Assembly (NCBI GenBank): GCA_958496175.1
Contig: OY292275.1
Span: forward strand, 39,819,701 to 39,883,700
Reading direction: 5' to 3'
Length of the DNA stretch: 64,000 nucleotides
DNA from: Sisyra terminalis
Taxonomy: Eukaryota > Arthropoda > Insecta > Neuroptera > Sisyridae
Shown here: in pieces, positions 24,061 through 35,335 of the stretch
Position numbering within the stretch: the stretch's first letter is position 1
Layout of the letters: every line of letters starts with the position of its first letter
The notes under the pieces: generated by a model
Database searches by the model: none
The model's input: only the letters and a program-made list of their open reading frames with translations
Told to the model about the DNA's origin: nothing
Position numbers and translations under genes: made by a program

Positions 24061-26513
24061 ACTTATTAAACGAATAAGCAATAGAAAGCACATCCATACG
24101 TTAACTTCCGCGCGCCTGCGTATACAAATGTTGGTATGTTTCGATGCACGGATTGCAGTGGTTCTAGGTGCATGGAAATTTATTTTCAATCGTATTAACA
24201 ACATTCAAATAAAATTAGGGGGTATGCGTTAAAAAAAGGGAAGCTTTGTTTTTTGGGACACCCTAATATGCTTATGTAGACATGGTATAACCGTCGTGCA
24301 GAAAACATAGAAAGTGGACTTTAGGATGCTGAAATCGGACATTTATATCAAAATATTTCATATTTTAAATGTCAATGCTCATTTATTTTGATTGAAAAGT
24401 TTCGTGATTATAAAAAATTCTTGTACTTTTACTACAAAGACGTGTAAATTATGGTCAATATTAAAAAAGCGAGAAGTATAAGGTAGTGCAAAAACTACTG
24501 AAAAAAAATTAAAAAAAAGATTTATGTATGTAGTTGCTTCAGCAGTTCTTTTACGTATGTTGGTTTCCTTAAAATATAATAAAAGGTATTTTTAAAATCA
24601 AGTAGAATGACTGTATTTACCTAGTACTTTTAATATTCTTTTGATTGTAATTTTTTTTTAAGATAAATGTGTTATAACCCACCTTATTAATTCGAGCTAA
24701 AAAAGGACCGAAAGGTAAATTTAGGGAAATAAACAATAAAAAATACTCAGTTATTTGTTCATTATTTGTTTTTTTTTAACCAAACATTTTTTTTGCAATA
24801 AAAATGATAATTTATGTGCATGAATATTGAATTTGTAGTTATTTAAAAAAGTCAGTTAAATGTTTCATCTGTAATTCAGAAGTTTATAAAGTTTAGCTAG
24901 TCAAAGTTTTAGTTTTAAGGGCGCTGTTCCAAATCATAGATATAATTAAACCCACTTCAATCCTTGGTCAAAACTAAAGTCTGATGAGTTATGCTTTCTC
25001 CTCATCTGAAGCGTAAATGCATCCCTCGCTCGAAGACTTTAACTACAGTTTATAAATGAAGTTTAAATGAAAAGAACAAGAGTGTAATTAAAAATATTAA
25101 ATTGTTCCGTAATAGAGTTGTTATTATTCATTTAGCTCCGACTTTTAAATATTAAAAAATCAGAAAAAGCGGAAATGGTGAAGCGGTAAAGTGGTAAGTG
25201 GAAACATGGAAACTCGTCGACAAATGTTTTCAAGAGATGAAAGTCTCGTGTAAGATAATGTACAAAAGTAAATGGATGCTCCTATCAAATGAAGATAATG
25301 TGCTTTATATAATTAATAGTGTAGTTTAAACTTCTCCACTGCATGTGCATTACATATCTAGTCTTCAACAGTTATCTTCTCTTCCAATTGCTTTAAATGT
25401 AATGCCTCCTCTGAGTTTTCCCTCTTTGTGGAGCGATCTTCTAAATGCTTCAAGCGTTGTTATTTGTAAACATAACTAACCGTTAATTAAATTGTCATTC
25501 TATTTATTCGAAACGGCACTATTTTGCTAAATGCATTCTACTCTTTGTATTCATTTTGAAACGCATGAAACATGATGATTGCTTATTAAAAACAATGTCA
25601 TGACTTTTTTGCACTGATTTTGATGAAATGTAGTGAAGTTGAAAAAGCGATGCTATAGACTAAAACGTAACAACGTAACATTTTTTTTCTGCTTTTTTTA
25701 CCCGTTTTAAAATATTTACAAACATATTTTTAACTATATTTTTTTAATTTTCATGTTTATAAAGTCGTAGTAATATTAATATCTTTTCCGTTTTTACATA
25801 AACGTTATAGTTACTAATGTAAATAGCTTTCAGTTTTAATATTTAAACCTGAACAAACTCATCAGATATAATATCTAAATTAATTAGTTTGTCATTAACA
25901 GGTACAGAGTAAATGAACGCCAGTTTTAAAGATGTATGTTTTCTAATTTCAATGGGAAGTGTATTAAGATTACGGTACCTTTTACAATATACGGTAGTAA
26001 AGTTTTAATCCTCTAAGTAAAAACAATTGATTCGAAAGTTTTAATCAAAATGATGAAACGTTTAAAAGCAAAGCATCATGTTGTAAGTTTTGTTAATTAT
26101 AAAGTTTATGATTTTCAAAATTATGTAAAAGTTAAGTAATTACAAATTTTAAACGATTTTCGAATTTTACTTTTAAATTATTCTTTTCTTATCATATAAA
26201 TGATACACTTATAACAGACCTATATTTTTAGGGAAACGAAGAATTAGGGATAGAAAACTATCCTTTAGACTGAGGAAATGCCTTACTTTTGTATTCAATA
26301 GATAGGGGGTAAGACAGATAATGGTGTTTTATTATAATTTTTATATTTAGTAAATTGTTCGTGAAATATATGCTCTTAAAGCTGAAAAAGTTGGCCTTCC
26401 CCATCAAAATTTTCTACTAAATGATAAAGAGATTTCTATAAGTACCTGCAGAAGTTATAAATCTTATTAACATTGATAAGTATTTTATTTATTTCCGAGT
26501 CACAATAAATTAA
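24061..26513. other. AT-rich DNA without recognised genes
   Basis: No gene is supported. A GC-richer patch at 24095-24180 and the string TTTTGGGACACCC near 24250 look like transposon debris but cannot be assigned. Confidence 0.5.
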
Positions 26514-26565
26514 TGGATAATAATAATATATATATGTCTTTGAGACTCAATTAAAAAATTACTTT

Positions 26566-26606
26566 ATTACGACGCGTTACAACAATTTTTGACTGTCATA
26601 ATCAGG
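26566..26606 (-). ncRNA. Hammerhead-like motif, degenerate (left palindrome arm)
   Basis: On the minus strand the core reads CTGATTA (26599-26605) instead of CTGATGA, and GTAA (26577-26580) instead of GAAA. Stem II (GACAGT with ATTGTT) and the 3-bp stem III (ACG with CGT) still pair. The changed core bases would be expected to abolish cleavage. Confidence 0.35.
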
Positions 26607-26679
26607 TAATAATAATAATAATCATTATTATATATTTATTATTATAATAAATATATAATTATTATAATTACATTATTAT

Positions 26680-26735
26680 TACCTGATGATGACAGTCAAA
26701 AACTGTTGAAACGCGACGTAATAAAGTAATTTTTT
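26680..26735 (+). ncRNA. Hammerhead-ribozyme-like motif, core intact
   Basis: CTGATGA (26683-26689) is followed by one extra T, a 6-bp stem II (GACAGT 26691-26696 with ACTGTT 26702-26707, loop CAAAA), then GAAA (26708-26711). Stem III is ACG paired with CGT around loop CGA (26711-26719). The predicted cleavage nucleotide is A26720, which fits the H17 rule. This is the layout of type I hammerheads with a tiny stem III, known from Penelope-like elements and related small retroelements. Weak points: the extra base between A9 and stem II, and a stem I with internal mismatches. Activity is unproven. Confidence 0.45.
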
Positions 26736-26780
26736 AATTGAGTCTCAAAGTCATATATATATATATATATATATTATCCA

Positions 26781-27426
26781 TTTATAAATCTGATTTCAAA
26801 AATATTAGCACAAGCTTAAAATTTGATTTTTTTCTTTTGAAATAATAATTTGTAACTAAGTTATAGGCAGTATGTAGGGTTAGCAACAACATAGTTGTAT
26901 TTAGTTTATTTTTTTTTAACGAAACCTTGTCACATTATATATTTTGTTTATTCAGGTAGGTATATTAATGAATTATAAGAGTTAAGAATTTAGATTTTGA
27001 GTTAAATAAGGCTACTAACAATAAAAAAAAACTATTACAAAATATAAAAATCGTAAAATATATATTCAATAACATTCATATAACTTTGTAATTATTCAAA
27101 AGCTTTTAATGGTAGTTAGTAAAAGAAAAATATTTTTACTTGTTTTTGCTTTTAAGTAGTTTCAGTTTAAACTAATGAGGTCACTAGAGATCGAAATAAT
27201 TTAATGATGGCTACATATACAGATACTTACTATTGAATAGATTAGATTGGTTTTGGTGAATAGATATAATAACTATTGATATATGTTGTATCACAAGGGT
27301 GAACAAGGCAAAGTTTCATAACCTAATTAATTGAACTTTTAAAGGGCAGAGTAGCAGGAAGCAATAGCAAAACCTTTTGATTGACCTGTATACCTTTATA
27401 ACTTATACAGGACGTAGTAAAACTTT
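26781..27426. other. AT-rich DNA without recognised features
   Basis: Apart from the TA-microsatellite tail of the palindrome at its left edge, nothing is recognisable. Confidence 0.5.
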
Positions 27427-27503
27427 TTATTATAAACTGTTATTATAAACTGTTATTATAAACTGTTATTATAAACAGTTATTATAAACTGTTTTATTAT
27501 AAA
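27427..27503. repeat. 13-bp minisatellite, five units
   Basis: The unit TTATTATAAACTG repeats in exact 13-bp steps from 27427 to 27491, with one base change in the fourth unit (AACAG), then a partial sixth unit. Adjacent units without spacers rule out a CRISPR array. Confidence 0.9.
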
Positions 27504-29421
27504 TTTTGAAGCAATATCACAATATTTTTAAAATGGAGAAAATAAGAAACATTTTTCGTTATGCAAATTCATGGCATGGCAAAATAAAATTGTAAGAATG
27601 ATGTAAAAGAGCAATAGAAATTTACCTTTACCGAAATAATGCTTCATTCAAGCTTCTGACATTTTAGGCGTTATTGCCCTGACACCTAACCCACGCGAAA
27701 CTTTATGTAGAAGAAACTATTTTTATTTGTTATAATTCACTACATTCTTATGGAACATTAAAGGGGCACAGCACAAAAATGGATTGAATAACTTGTTGAA
27801 AGTACGTTGAAAATCGAAATACTCGGAAAGTGAAAACAGATTGGAAATCGAAAGAAGTCAGATCAAGTAAATTTTGAAAAAGAAATTATATAGATTTCTA
27901 CCATAGATGCATAAGAGAACAAAATGAAGTACGACATTGTTGCTAGCCAAGGTATTTGGTCACTCTTTAATCTTTGTTGTAGCTTTATCTATATACTTCA
28001 AAAAAAAAAAACAAAGACTGAGATCTAGGTTTCTTCAAAATAAATGACCATATATTTTCTACTTACTTAACAATCGAGTTCTTAAACACATAAAAAGCAC
28101 TCTTTTATATTGACTAAACAATAAGTACTTATATATGTATAGATATATATATATATAAAAAACCGTAGATTTTATTACACATGATTAAATAATATAAAGT
28201 ATGTATTTATTTATTTTGTAGAAGAAGTATAATGTCTTCTTATATCATAAAAAAGTAAAAATCTTAGTACAGTGTGTTTTAAAATCTAAGAAAGTATAAA
28301 CATTCCATTTAAGCATGCAAAACTTAATCCTCATTTTATACTGTTTTAAACATTTGGAAAAAATACATTTACTCGAATTGTTGGAGAAAAAAATGAAATT
28401 TTCTAATGAAAATAAAATTCCTACCACCATAATATATAAAAAAAAAATCGAACAATAAACTTGTATTTTGTGTCATATTTATAAGTTGAATTTAAAATTA
28501 AATGTTTTATTGAAATTTATGAATAGATATATTAATTGTTGAATTACGAATGCAACATTTAATTTTATTCAATTAAAATTTTCATTTATTTTGTTTCATT
28601 TCAACAATACATTTGTTAATTCTGCATGTATATTAGAATAAACTTATTAGTGATATTTTTGATGTGTCATTTTTAGGTTAATGTGTTTCAAATGTATTTA
28701 AAATTAAATATTTAATAAAATGACATAGATATGCGAAAGTCAGAATAGGTTAAATAATAAATAAATACATTGCATCAAGATAATGAGTATATCTTTTGAT
28801 GTTAAAAAGTTATCGTTTAATATTAAATTTCAATTTTTGTAAACAGTAATTTTAACTTAAAAGTAGAATTAATTTTATTCTTAAAAAGAAACCTTAATTC
28901 TCTAGTGTACAACTTATTTCAAAAAGCTTGATGGTTTAAAATTAAATTTCACTATTGAATTAAAATTATTCATTTTTCGTAGAAGGTCTTTTGCTCAAAA
29001 TATTAGGTACTCTTTATAAAGAATCCTCTCAATATCGAACACTCAAAGTTTTCAATTAGAAAAAACATTTTTTCATTAAAATAAATGCTTAAAATTTTCC
29101 AAAAAACAAATATATTATGTATTAAAAACAACCAAGACAAAAAGGGAATCAATCAATAATCTCCTTTTGTTTTCATCAACATTTGGTGTCTAGTATCGTA
29201 AAAGAAGAAATTCAAACCCCTACGATCGGACAGAATCGGGTCAGTTGTAGATTCATAAAAAATAAAGCTCAAGAGCCCATCCTTATATACTGCATCTAGT
29301 CTTTGTTGTAGCTTTTTCATATAGTGGCTTTTTTACAATCATCTTTTAGCTAAAAACATTATTAATTGTTTAGTTGATTTAGATCCAAATGCCGACATTT
29401 ATTTTTGATTTTCTTATCATA
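27504..29421. other. AT-rich DNA, one short duplicated phrase
   Basis: No gene is supported. CTTTGTTGTAGCTTT occurs at about 27972 and again at about 29297 with related flanks, possibly scraps of one old repeat. A TA microsatellite lies at about 28141-28158. Confidence 0.5.
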
Positions 29422-29475
29422 ACCTGATGATGACAGTCAAAGATTGGTGAAACGTGGCATAATAAAGAAATAAAT
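29422..29475 (+). ncRNA. Hammerhead-like motif, second dispersed copy
   Basis: ACCTGATGATGACAGTCAAA is identical to the right arm of the palindrome at 26681, then the sequence diverges (GATTGGT) before GAAACG. CTGATGA is at 29424-29430 and GAAA at 29449-29452. Stem II can still form as CAGTC with GATTG. Stem III has one mismatch. There is no inverted partner nearby. It confirms that the block is a repeated family. Confidence 0.4.
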
Positions 29476-30214
29476 AAAGAATTTCAGTCATACTATGAAT
29501 ATAATTATTCATTGATCCAAATACCGTTTCCTTAGTTTCCATGATCATATTATCTGAAAAGATAAATCATAGCATTACAAGACTATAAAACAAACCAAGC
29601 ACATTATTAAACCAATATATACTGTACTATTTGGTACTATGAAATCTGTAGTTGTCCGGATTTGGGGGAATTGTACAGTAGTACAATTTCGATAACAATC
29701 AAATTTAGTAATAAAGTTAAAAAAGGATATCAATGTTAAGTTTACTTACCAATGATTGAAACAAAAAACCTTACTCACAATTTGTTCACTATAAATATAA
29801 AATAAAATGTTCTAAATGTTTCTCGATACGACGAACTCTTGAGCAAAATTACAGATATGTAACCAGTAAACCATATTTAGTGAGACTGACATCTTCCGCA
29901 TCGTAAAAGGACTTGTACGTTGAGTTTGTTCGTAATTCTATAATTTAGTGCTGTTATGAGCGTTATTACATGTTTCGACATATTTTTTCCGGAACTATGT
30001 GCTGTCCGGTGCTAGGAAGATTCTCCTTAAATATTCCAGTAGAATCGGGTGAAAAAGTCATTAGTATAATGATTTATGTTTTAGACGAGTACGTATTAAC
30101 ATTGAGTGCAGATATGTACATCGCTACATGGAATGGCTTATGGTTACTAATTATGTTTTTAAATTTTCAATAAGTTTTTTTTAATTTATACAAAGAATTA
30201 TCATTACAATAACA
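29476..30214. other. AT-rich DNA without recognised features
   Basis: A small hairpin (AATTGTAC with GTACAATT) lies near 29672-29692. Nothing else is recognisable. Confidence 0.5.
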
Positions 30215-30434
30215 GGTAAGCGTATATGCATGTCGGTAGAGACAGAGAACAAATATCGTAAGCACGTAAGTGTTAGTGAAGTACAATTATTGTCTCAAAT
30301 TTGAACGAACTGATTGTTGTTATGGTTTCAACTGTCATTTTTATTTCATTCAGTTGCCAATTTTTGCCATTTGTTTGTTTTATCTGTGTTGGGCTGTAAA
30401 TATTTCACGGGAAGATACTAATTGTAGTTAATTG
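30215..30434 (+). repeat. Dispersed repeat, copy A
   Basis: About 220 bp aligning with 53548-53768 along its length. Shared strings include CTCAAATTTGAAC, AACTGATTGTTGTTA, CAATTGCCAATTTTT-like text and TATTTCACGGGAAG. Identity looks like roughly 75 percent by eye. Copy B lies directly before a Helitron helicase relic, so both may be parts of one transposon family. Confidence 0.7.
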
Positions 30435-30779
30435 GCTAATACAAAATAATAGCGATCGTATACTAAATTCCATTATGAATCAAAATATTCCAATACAGAT
30501 TTAACTGAGATGGTAAGTTTCAGTTTCAATTAAATAGCAATTATTAATAGATTAAAAAAGGTAAAACTAGCAAAGGTAAGTATTGGTAAACCAAAGCGAA
30601 TTTAAAACTTTACAACTTAAATTATGTAAATTTGATAAAATTATTTCTTTCAGGTGCGTATACTCTGAAAGTTTAGTGAATTTAAAGTTAATAATACCTA
30701 TACCGATCTATAAAGTATGCAATATTAAATAAAAACGAGTAGTTAGTAATATGCTTCGAAAATTTAAAAATTTATACTT

Positions 30780-31245
30780 TGTAAAATTACATAATAGCGG
30801 ACACTTGTATTTTTTGATTCGCTTGTGAGCCTCCAAAATATTAAATGGATAAATTCTCTAACCAAATATAAAGTACAATCCGAAATAAGTATTTCTAATG
30901 TTCGAACCTGTGCACTGGAAACCTTTCCTGGCACTGGCAGTAATTTTTTAACAAACAACAATTTAATACCTTATTTTTTTCTTTTTGTGTTTGGAACTCA
31001 ATTCGTCTTTCCATTGTATATAAAATTTGTTGTCTATTAAGAAGCTTCTCACAAGGTAGAATAATTGGGGGGAGGGAAAAATATTTGTTATTTTGCGCAA
31101 TAAACCTTGGTGCCAAACACGATCAAATGGCTGAGAAACATTTAAAAATAATTTCGAACATTTTTTTTCTCTCCAGTGCATTAATTACCACATGTAATTG
31201 GTGATTCATACATCAGAGAATGTTGATTGCAGAGAAATGTTAAAT
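30780..31245 (-). pseudogene. LINE reverse transcriptase relic (Jockey-like)
   Basis: The minus-strand frame 30963-31181 contains FLNVSQPFDRVWHQGLL followed by a proline-rich step and YLVRSFL. This matches the motif A region of Jockey-type reverse transcriptases, where the usual core is LDVxxAFDxVWH. The first, catalytic Asp is replaced by Asn here. Weaker upstream peptides (QHS..., INALE.KK, about 31185-31245) fit the block before motif A in shifted frames, and VPG...LISD (about 30830-30930) fits the following VPQGS...YTSD block. Several frameshifts make it non-functional. Endonuclease and C-terminal parts are absent. Confidence 0.7.
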
Positions 31246-34200
31246 AATGAAAAAAAATATCCACTAGAACTATATCGTCTTTGATAATGGTAAAAAAATA
31301 TCATAGGATTTGAGACAGCTTCGTAGTTCAATCTAATAATTTGTACCAAATAAAATAATTTGTACTGATGTACCACATTTCGTCAATTAGTTACTAATTT
31401 CTTCAGCCTCAAGTTTCACATTTAAGTTTAACCTAAAGAAATTAGTAGTTGACAAAATATTCCATATTTAAAAATTGATTATTGTAACTGTCCTAATTTC
31501 TGTACTTTTTTTATATTTGAAAACTAATATTATTATTTTTTTTTAAATACTTTTTAATTGTTTTATGTCGTTGATTTGGTCAATTACGTTTGCAACTCTT
31601 TGGTTGATGGTTGGTGAGGAGCAAACAATTTGATCCTTATGCTTGAACGTCCTAGACATCAAACATGTTCTAGTTGGGTGCATCGGTCCAGGAATGGGAC
31701 TCGGGAAGATAAGATCTTCGACCATCATCATCAACAATTAAGGTCATATTTCTTTCTCGTTAAAATAAAAAATATTTTTTTACAATGTTAATTTTACTCT
31801 TATTATAATATTGTTGTCTACGTTTTATATTGAAAATTATATCATTTTAAAGCAATCAAATTTCTAATATAACAATAATTTATGTATAACAACTAACCAT
31901 GTATATCAAATGTACAGTACCTAGTTTAAGCTACTGAGCTTCTTTAGTTTTAAATAAAAAACATAAAAAACGTAAGCTTTCAGGTACATGAAAGAGCTTT
32001 ATAAACACGTTAAAAGCATTGAAACTATTTTATTGAAAATAGTAATTCCTATTGAAATAGAAATCAATTTATCTGCGTTAAGTAAAATGTATCAATCACA
32101 GTCAGATAGAATAAAGGTAAGTCAAAATTTTCCGGATTTCCTCCATTTCCTGTTTGTTTGTAAGAACTATATTCAACTCGTCTAAACAAATGTAATACTT
32201 TCTTTAACTTTTATTTCCTCCGAACAAAAATAAAATTTAAATATATTTAAAAAAAAACAATAGTACTAGGAAGTTTTCTGATTCATTTTGACTTTAATGT
32301 AATCTCTTTAGTTTAAACTATCACCTATCTATCAATCATCAATGATGTCGAGATTCAAACATTTTTCTTGATGAAAATGTATGGTAATGTTATGCATTGG
32401 AAGTTTGCGTGAATAGAGATGTGTGCATATGAGGATATGACCGTGTTCGATAGCCAAACCATCGATCAATTGTGACAACTTGACGAAGAAAGTCCTTCTA
32501 AAACTTCCATTCTATATGGAGATGGATTCCATATTTACACGATAAACATTATTTGTAGCTGATTTAGTTTATAAATACTGTGAAAATTCATTGGATTTGA
32601 AAAATATTTTAGGTGGAATAGTCCATTTGAAAATAAGAATTCATTTTTAAATTGTTCAATGAAAATTAATTTCACGGGCCAACGTCATTCACAGAATTTC
32701 AACAAGGAAAATGTCAACTTTCCATTATCAAATAACTTGATAATGTTCTATGGACAAAATGGGTAGATAATATTTGGGGTTGGGGGTTGATGTCACAGCC
32801 AGTTAGTGTCATTAGGGAGCCCGCATTACAGATAATCAACTTAAACGTTAAATTCTGTTGTACATACTAAGGTCATAATGTTCTACTTAAATCCTTGATA
32901 ACCAGATTTCCGCTGTTGCATTCAACTTACGGCTTTATTCTACTACGATGAAATATAATTACTTCATTATATTTTTATGAAGTAGTTACGAACTTATATT
33001 AGATGCATGAAAATTTATATCTTGTAATCCCATTGCGTGGATTTTAGAATTATCAAAATTAACTTTACTTCCGCGGGGAATAATACATACCAAACCTGTT
33101 TTTAACCCCAGCAATTTCTTTTGCATTAAATTCAACCATATTGAAATTTTCGGTTTTATAAAATTCAAGTTTGATTAATTAATTTTAAAATTTTGAGCTG
33201 AGCGTAGGTACTTGTATTTTCAACATTAATTTTCATTTTCAAGTCATCGACCTCAACATGTAAGAAATAAGCACACTTGACATCAAAGAAATCATTTCCG
33301 CTTGATATTTGCATGTAACATTTAATATTATTATTTAATTTCTTGTCATTAAACGGAAATTAATTTCAAATGTATGCACTATACGAAATAAATGCTTTCA
33401 AAGTTCGTGAAATATTTGATTAAATGTTCCGGAATTTCGCTGGTATAAAATTACAAGCAGGAATAAAATTAATCACATTTTCAATTAAAGCGTATGTCTA
33501 GCTATAAAAATATTTATTGCTCAAATAAATGGGAGTTGATACTATAAAATACGCGTTTATTCACCTATAGTGTTGGAAAAACACAATAAAATAGATTGTT
33601 CTGATTGTTTTAGTGTGGATCAGGAAGAAATAACTGGTTAAAAATAATTATATTTTTTTAAATGCTCGTATCTGGGTATTTAAAATAATGATAATAATTA
33701 TTTTTAAGTTATACTATCACGATATATTATATTCTTAAGATTCGTTAACGAAATAAACGATAGTACCAAAAAAGAGTGAATTCAGGATAAATTACTGTCA
33801 TCAAAAACAAGATATGTGCTCCTTCCCATGAATAGAAGGATATATCACCCAATCGGAATCGAGTCAAACAATTTTTACTGGTACATCATAAGTATAATAC
33901 TATGAATAATTAACTTCTATCATTCATTTAACAAAATTATCAAATATAAAGGAAGAAATTCAAGTCTATTTATGGAAATATTTCACTTTCATAATTCTAA
34001 TTCGTCAAGAAATAATATCAGATTATGTGACTGAATCTTTATAATAATAAGAAAAAATAAATAAAAACAAATTATACACAATTTTAAGTAAAAGAAAAAT
34101 TAGAACAAATACTAAACAATGTAATATTACGATTGGGATATAATAATACCAAGCTTTAAGCTTTGACACTCAAGCTATGATCTAAGAGAATTCATAAGAA

Positions 34201-34540
34201 ATTCTTGACAAAAAAATATTTAAATTGCTATTTTAAAGACTACTCAGTTCAAAGTTTGTAAATGATATTCATAAACTTTAACCGACGTCAACCCGAAGAG
34301 CCTTAGGGTAAAACGATCATACCGGTCTCAATCACAGTTTTATATATCCATCTCGATTTTTCCGGTTAAAACTAAAACTTTCGGCCAAACCCTGGAGGAT
34401 CTATTGATTTTTTAAATTCAGAACGATGAAGTCATAAGCGTGTCGATGTGTGCAACACTAAATTGAATAGCCCAATAAACTTAACATTAGCAAATAAAAT
34501 CCTGGAATAATTCTCAGTCAGAAGGCATATTCTCAAGGTA
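31246..34540. other. AT-rich DNA without recognised genes
   Basis: A GC-richer patch at 31560-31735 has open frames on both strands but no motif that I recognise. The short hairpin ATTATCAA/TTGATAAT lies near 32727-32746. No other feature is supported. Confidence 0.5.
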
Positions 34541-34875
34541 ATGATACAGAAATCACTGGAAAATCAAAATAAAAGACTTCTTAACCTCAGTAGAATATCA
34601 GGTAGTATTTTGGTAGATCTATTAACCAGACACTGTAATGTGATAAAACAATTTCAAACTGTAAAGATAAATCCGAGTCAAGGACATACAGGAAATAAAG
34701 AGGGGGAGAGAAAACTGCCTCCCACGTACTAATTGACTGTACAGCTATGAATCAAATGAATCCACTTGGATATGAGTTCCTTCAGAAGGCAGCGCAAAGA
34801 ATTTCAGGGGATGGTTCCCACAATGTTGAAGACGAAGAACAACAAATTCTTCGGCAATATATAAAGTGAGTCCTA
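34541..34875 (+). pseudogene. LINE C-terminal relic (post-RNase H region)
   Basis: The frame from 34541 contains NKRLLNLSRISGSILVDLLT, resembling the helix before the terminal zinc knuckle of RNase H-bearing LINEs (LSR..L..LVGLLTGHC). After a frameshift, HVLIDCTAMNQ (near 34715-34750) matches the HVLxEC block that follows CxxC in those proteins, and the frame runs on to TGA near 34870. The CxxC pair itself is lost. Only this short decayed end remains. Confidence 0.55.
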
Positions 34876-35240
34876 TATTTAAAATCCTTTGATGATGTAG
34901 CGACGCCATAATCGTCATAATCTTAGTAGCGCTAACTCTAGTTCTCAAGTATTCCATCTACTATATAGTACAAATTTGAGCTCGGAAAAAATCTGATTTG
35001 TGAAGCATTACAGCACTACGTCTCTTAAATTGGCAGAAAATTGGTTTTTGATGGAAATTTTGAACCTCAGGAGAATCAGGCTAATTAGGACAACAATCAC
35101 GAGATTTTCAATAAATAGCAAACATCCAGTCCAATTGGTCTACTGAACACTATTGCTCTTAAATATGTGATCCATTTTAGTATTTTAGAATACGTGTGAT
35201 TTAAAATTATTAAAATTCAATAAAATAAAATTATTTTAAG

Positions 35241-35335
35241 AACTATTGGTAGTTAAATGGTTAAGGTGTTTGCTCTAGAACTGGTAGTTGTTGGGTTCGA
35301 ATCTCGTATATCAAACATATTTTTGGAGCTGTTTC
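35241..35335 (+). repeat. tRNA-derived SINE head (copy 4)
   Basis: TAGTTAAATGGTTAAGG is A-box-like and GTTGGGTTCGAATC is a near-perfect B box about 35 bases downstream, followed by ATCAAACATATTT. The head aligns with copies 1, 2 and 5. The acceptor arm does not close, so it is not a working tRNA gene. Confidence 0.55.

Larger units (their letters stand above)
26514..26780. mobile_element. 267-bp near-perfect palindrome with hammerhead-like arms
   Basis: TGGATAATA at 26514 and TATTATCCA ending at 26780 close two arms of about 105-130 bp that match along nearly their whole length, including GAGACTCAATTAAAAAATTAC and the ACCTGATNATGACAGTC block. The centre near 26647 is TTA/TAA-rich. Each arm carries a hammerhead-like motif pointing outward. 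There is no coding capacity. It could be a MITE, a foldback unit, or a tail-to-tail pair of a small ribozyme-bearing retroelement. Part of one arm recurs at 29422. Confidence 0.75.

Noticed and set aside
27427..27503. Possible CRISPR-like array
   Set aside because: Units are 13 bp and contiguous with no spacers; the organism is eukaryotic.
31543..31737. 64-codon minus frame in a GC-richer patch
   Set aside because: Proline-containing frame without any recognised family; possible transposon debris but nothing supports a name.
35241..35335. Possible functional tRNA gene
   Set aside because: B box is good but acceptor and anticodon arms do not pair properly; fits a SINE head.
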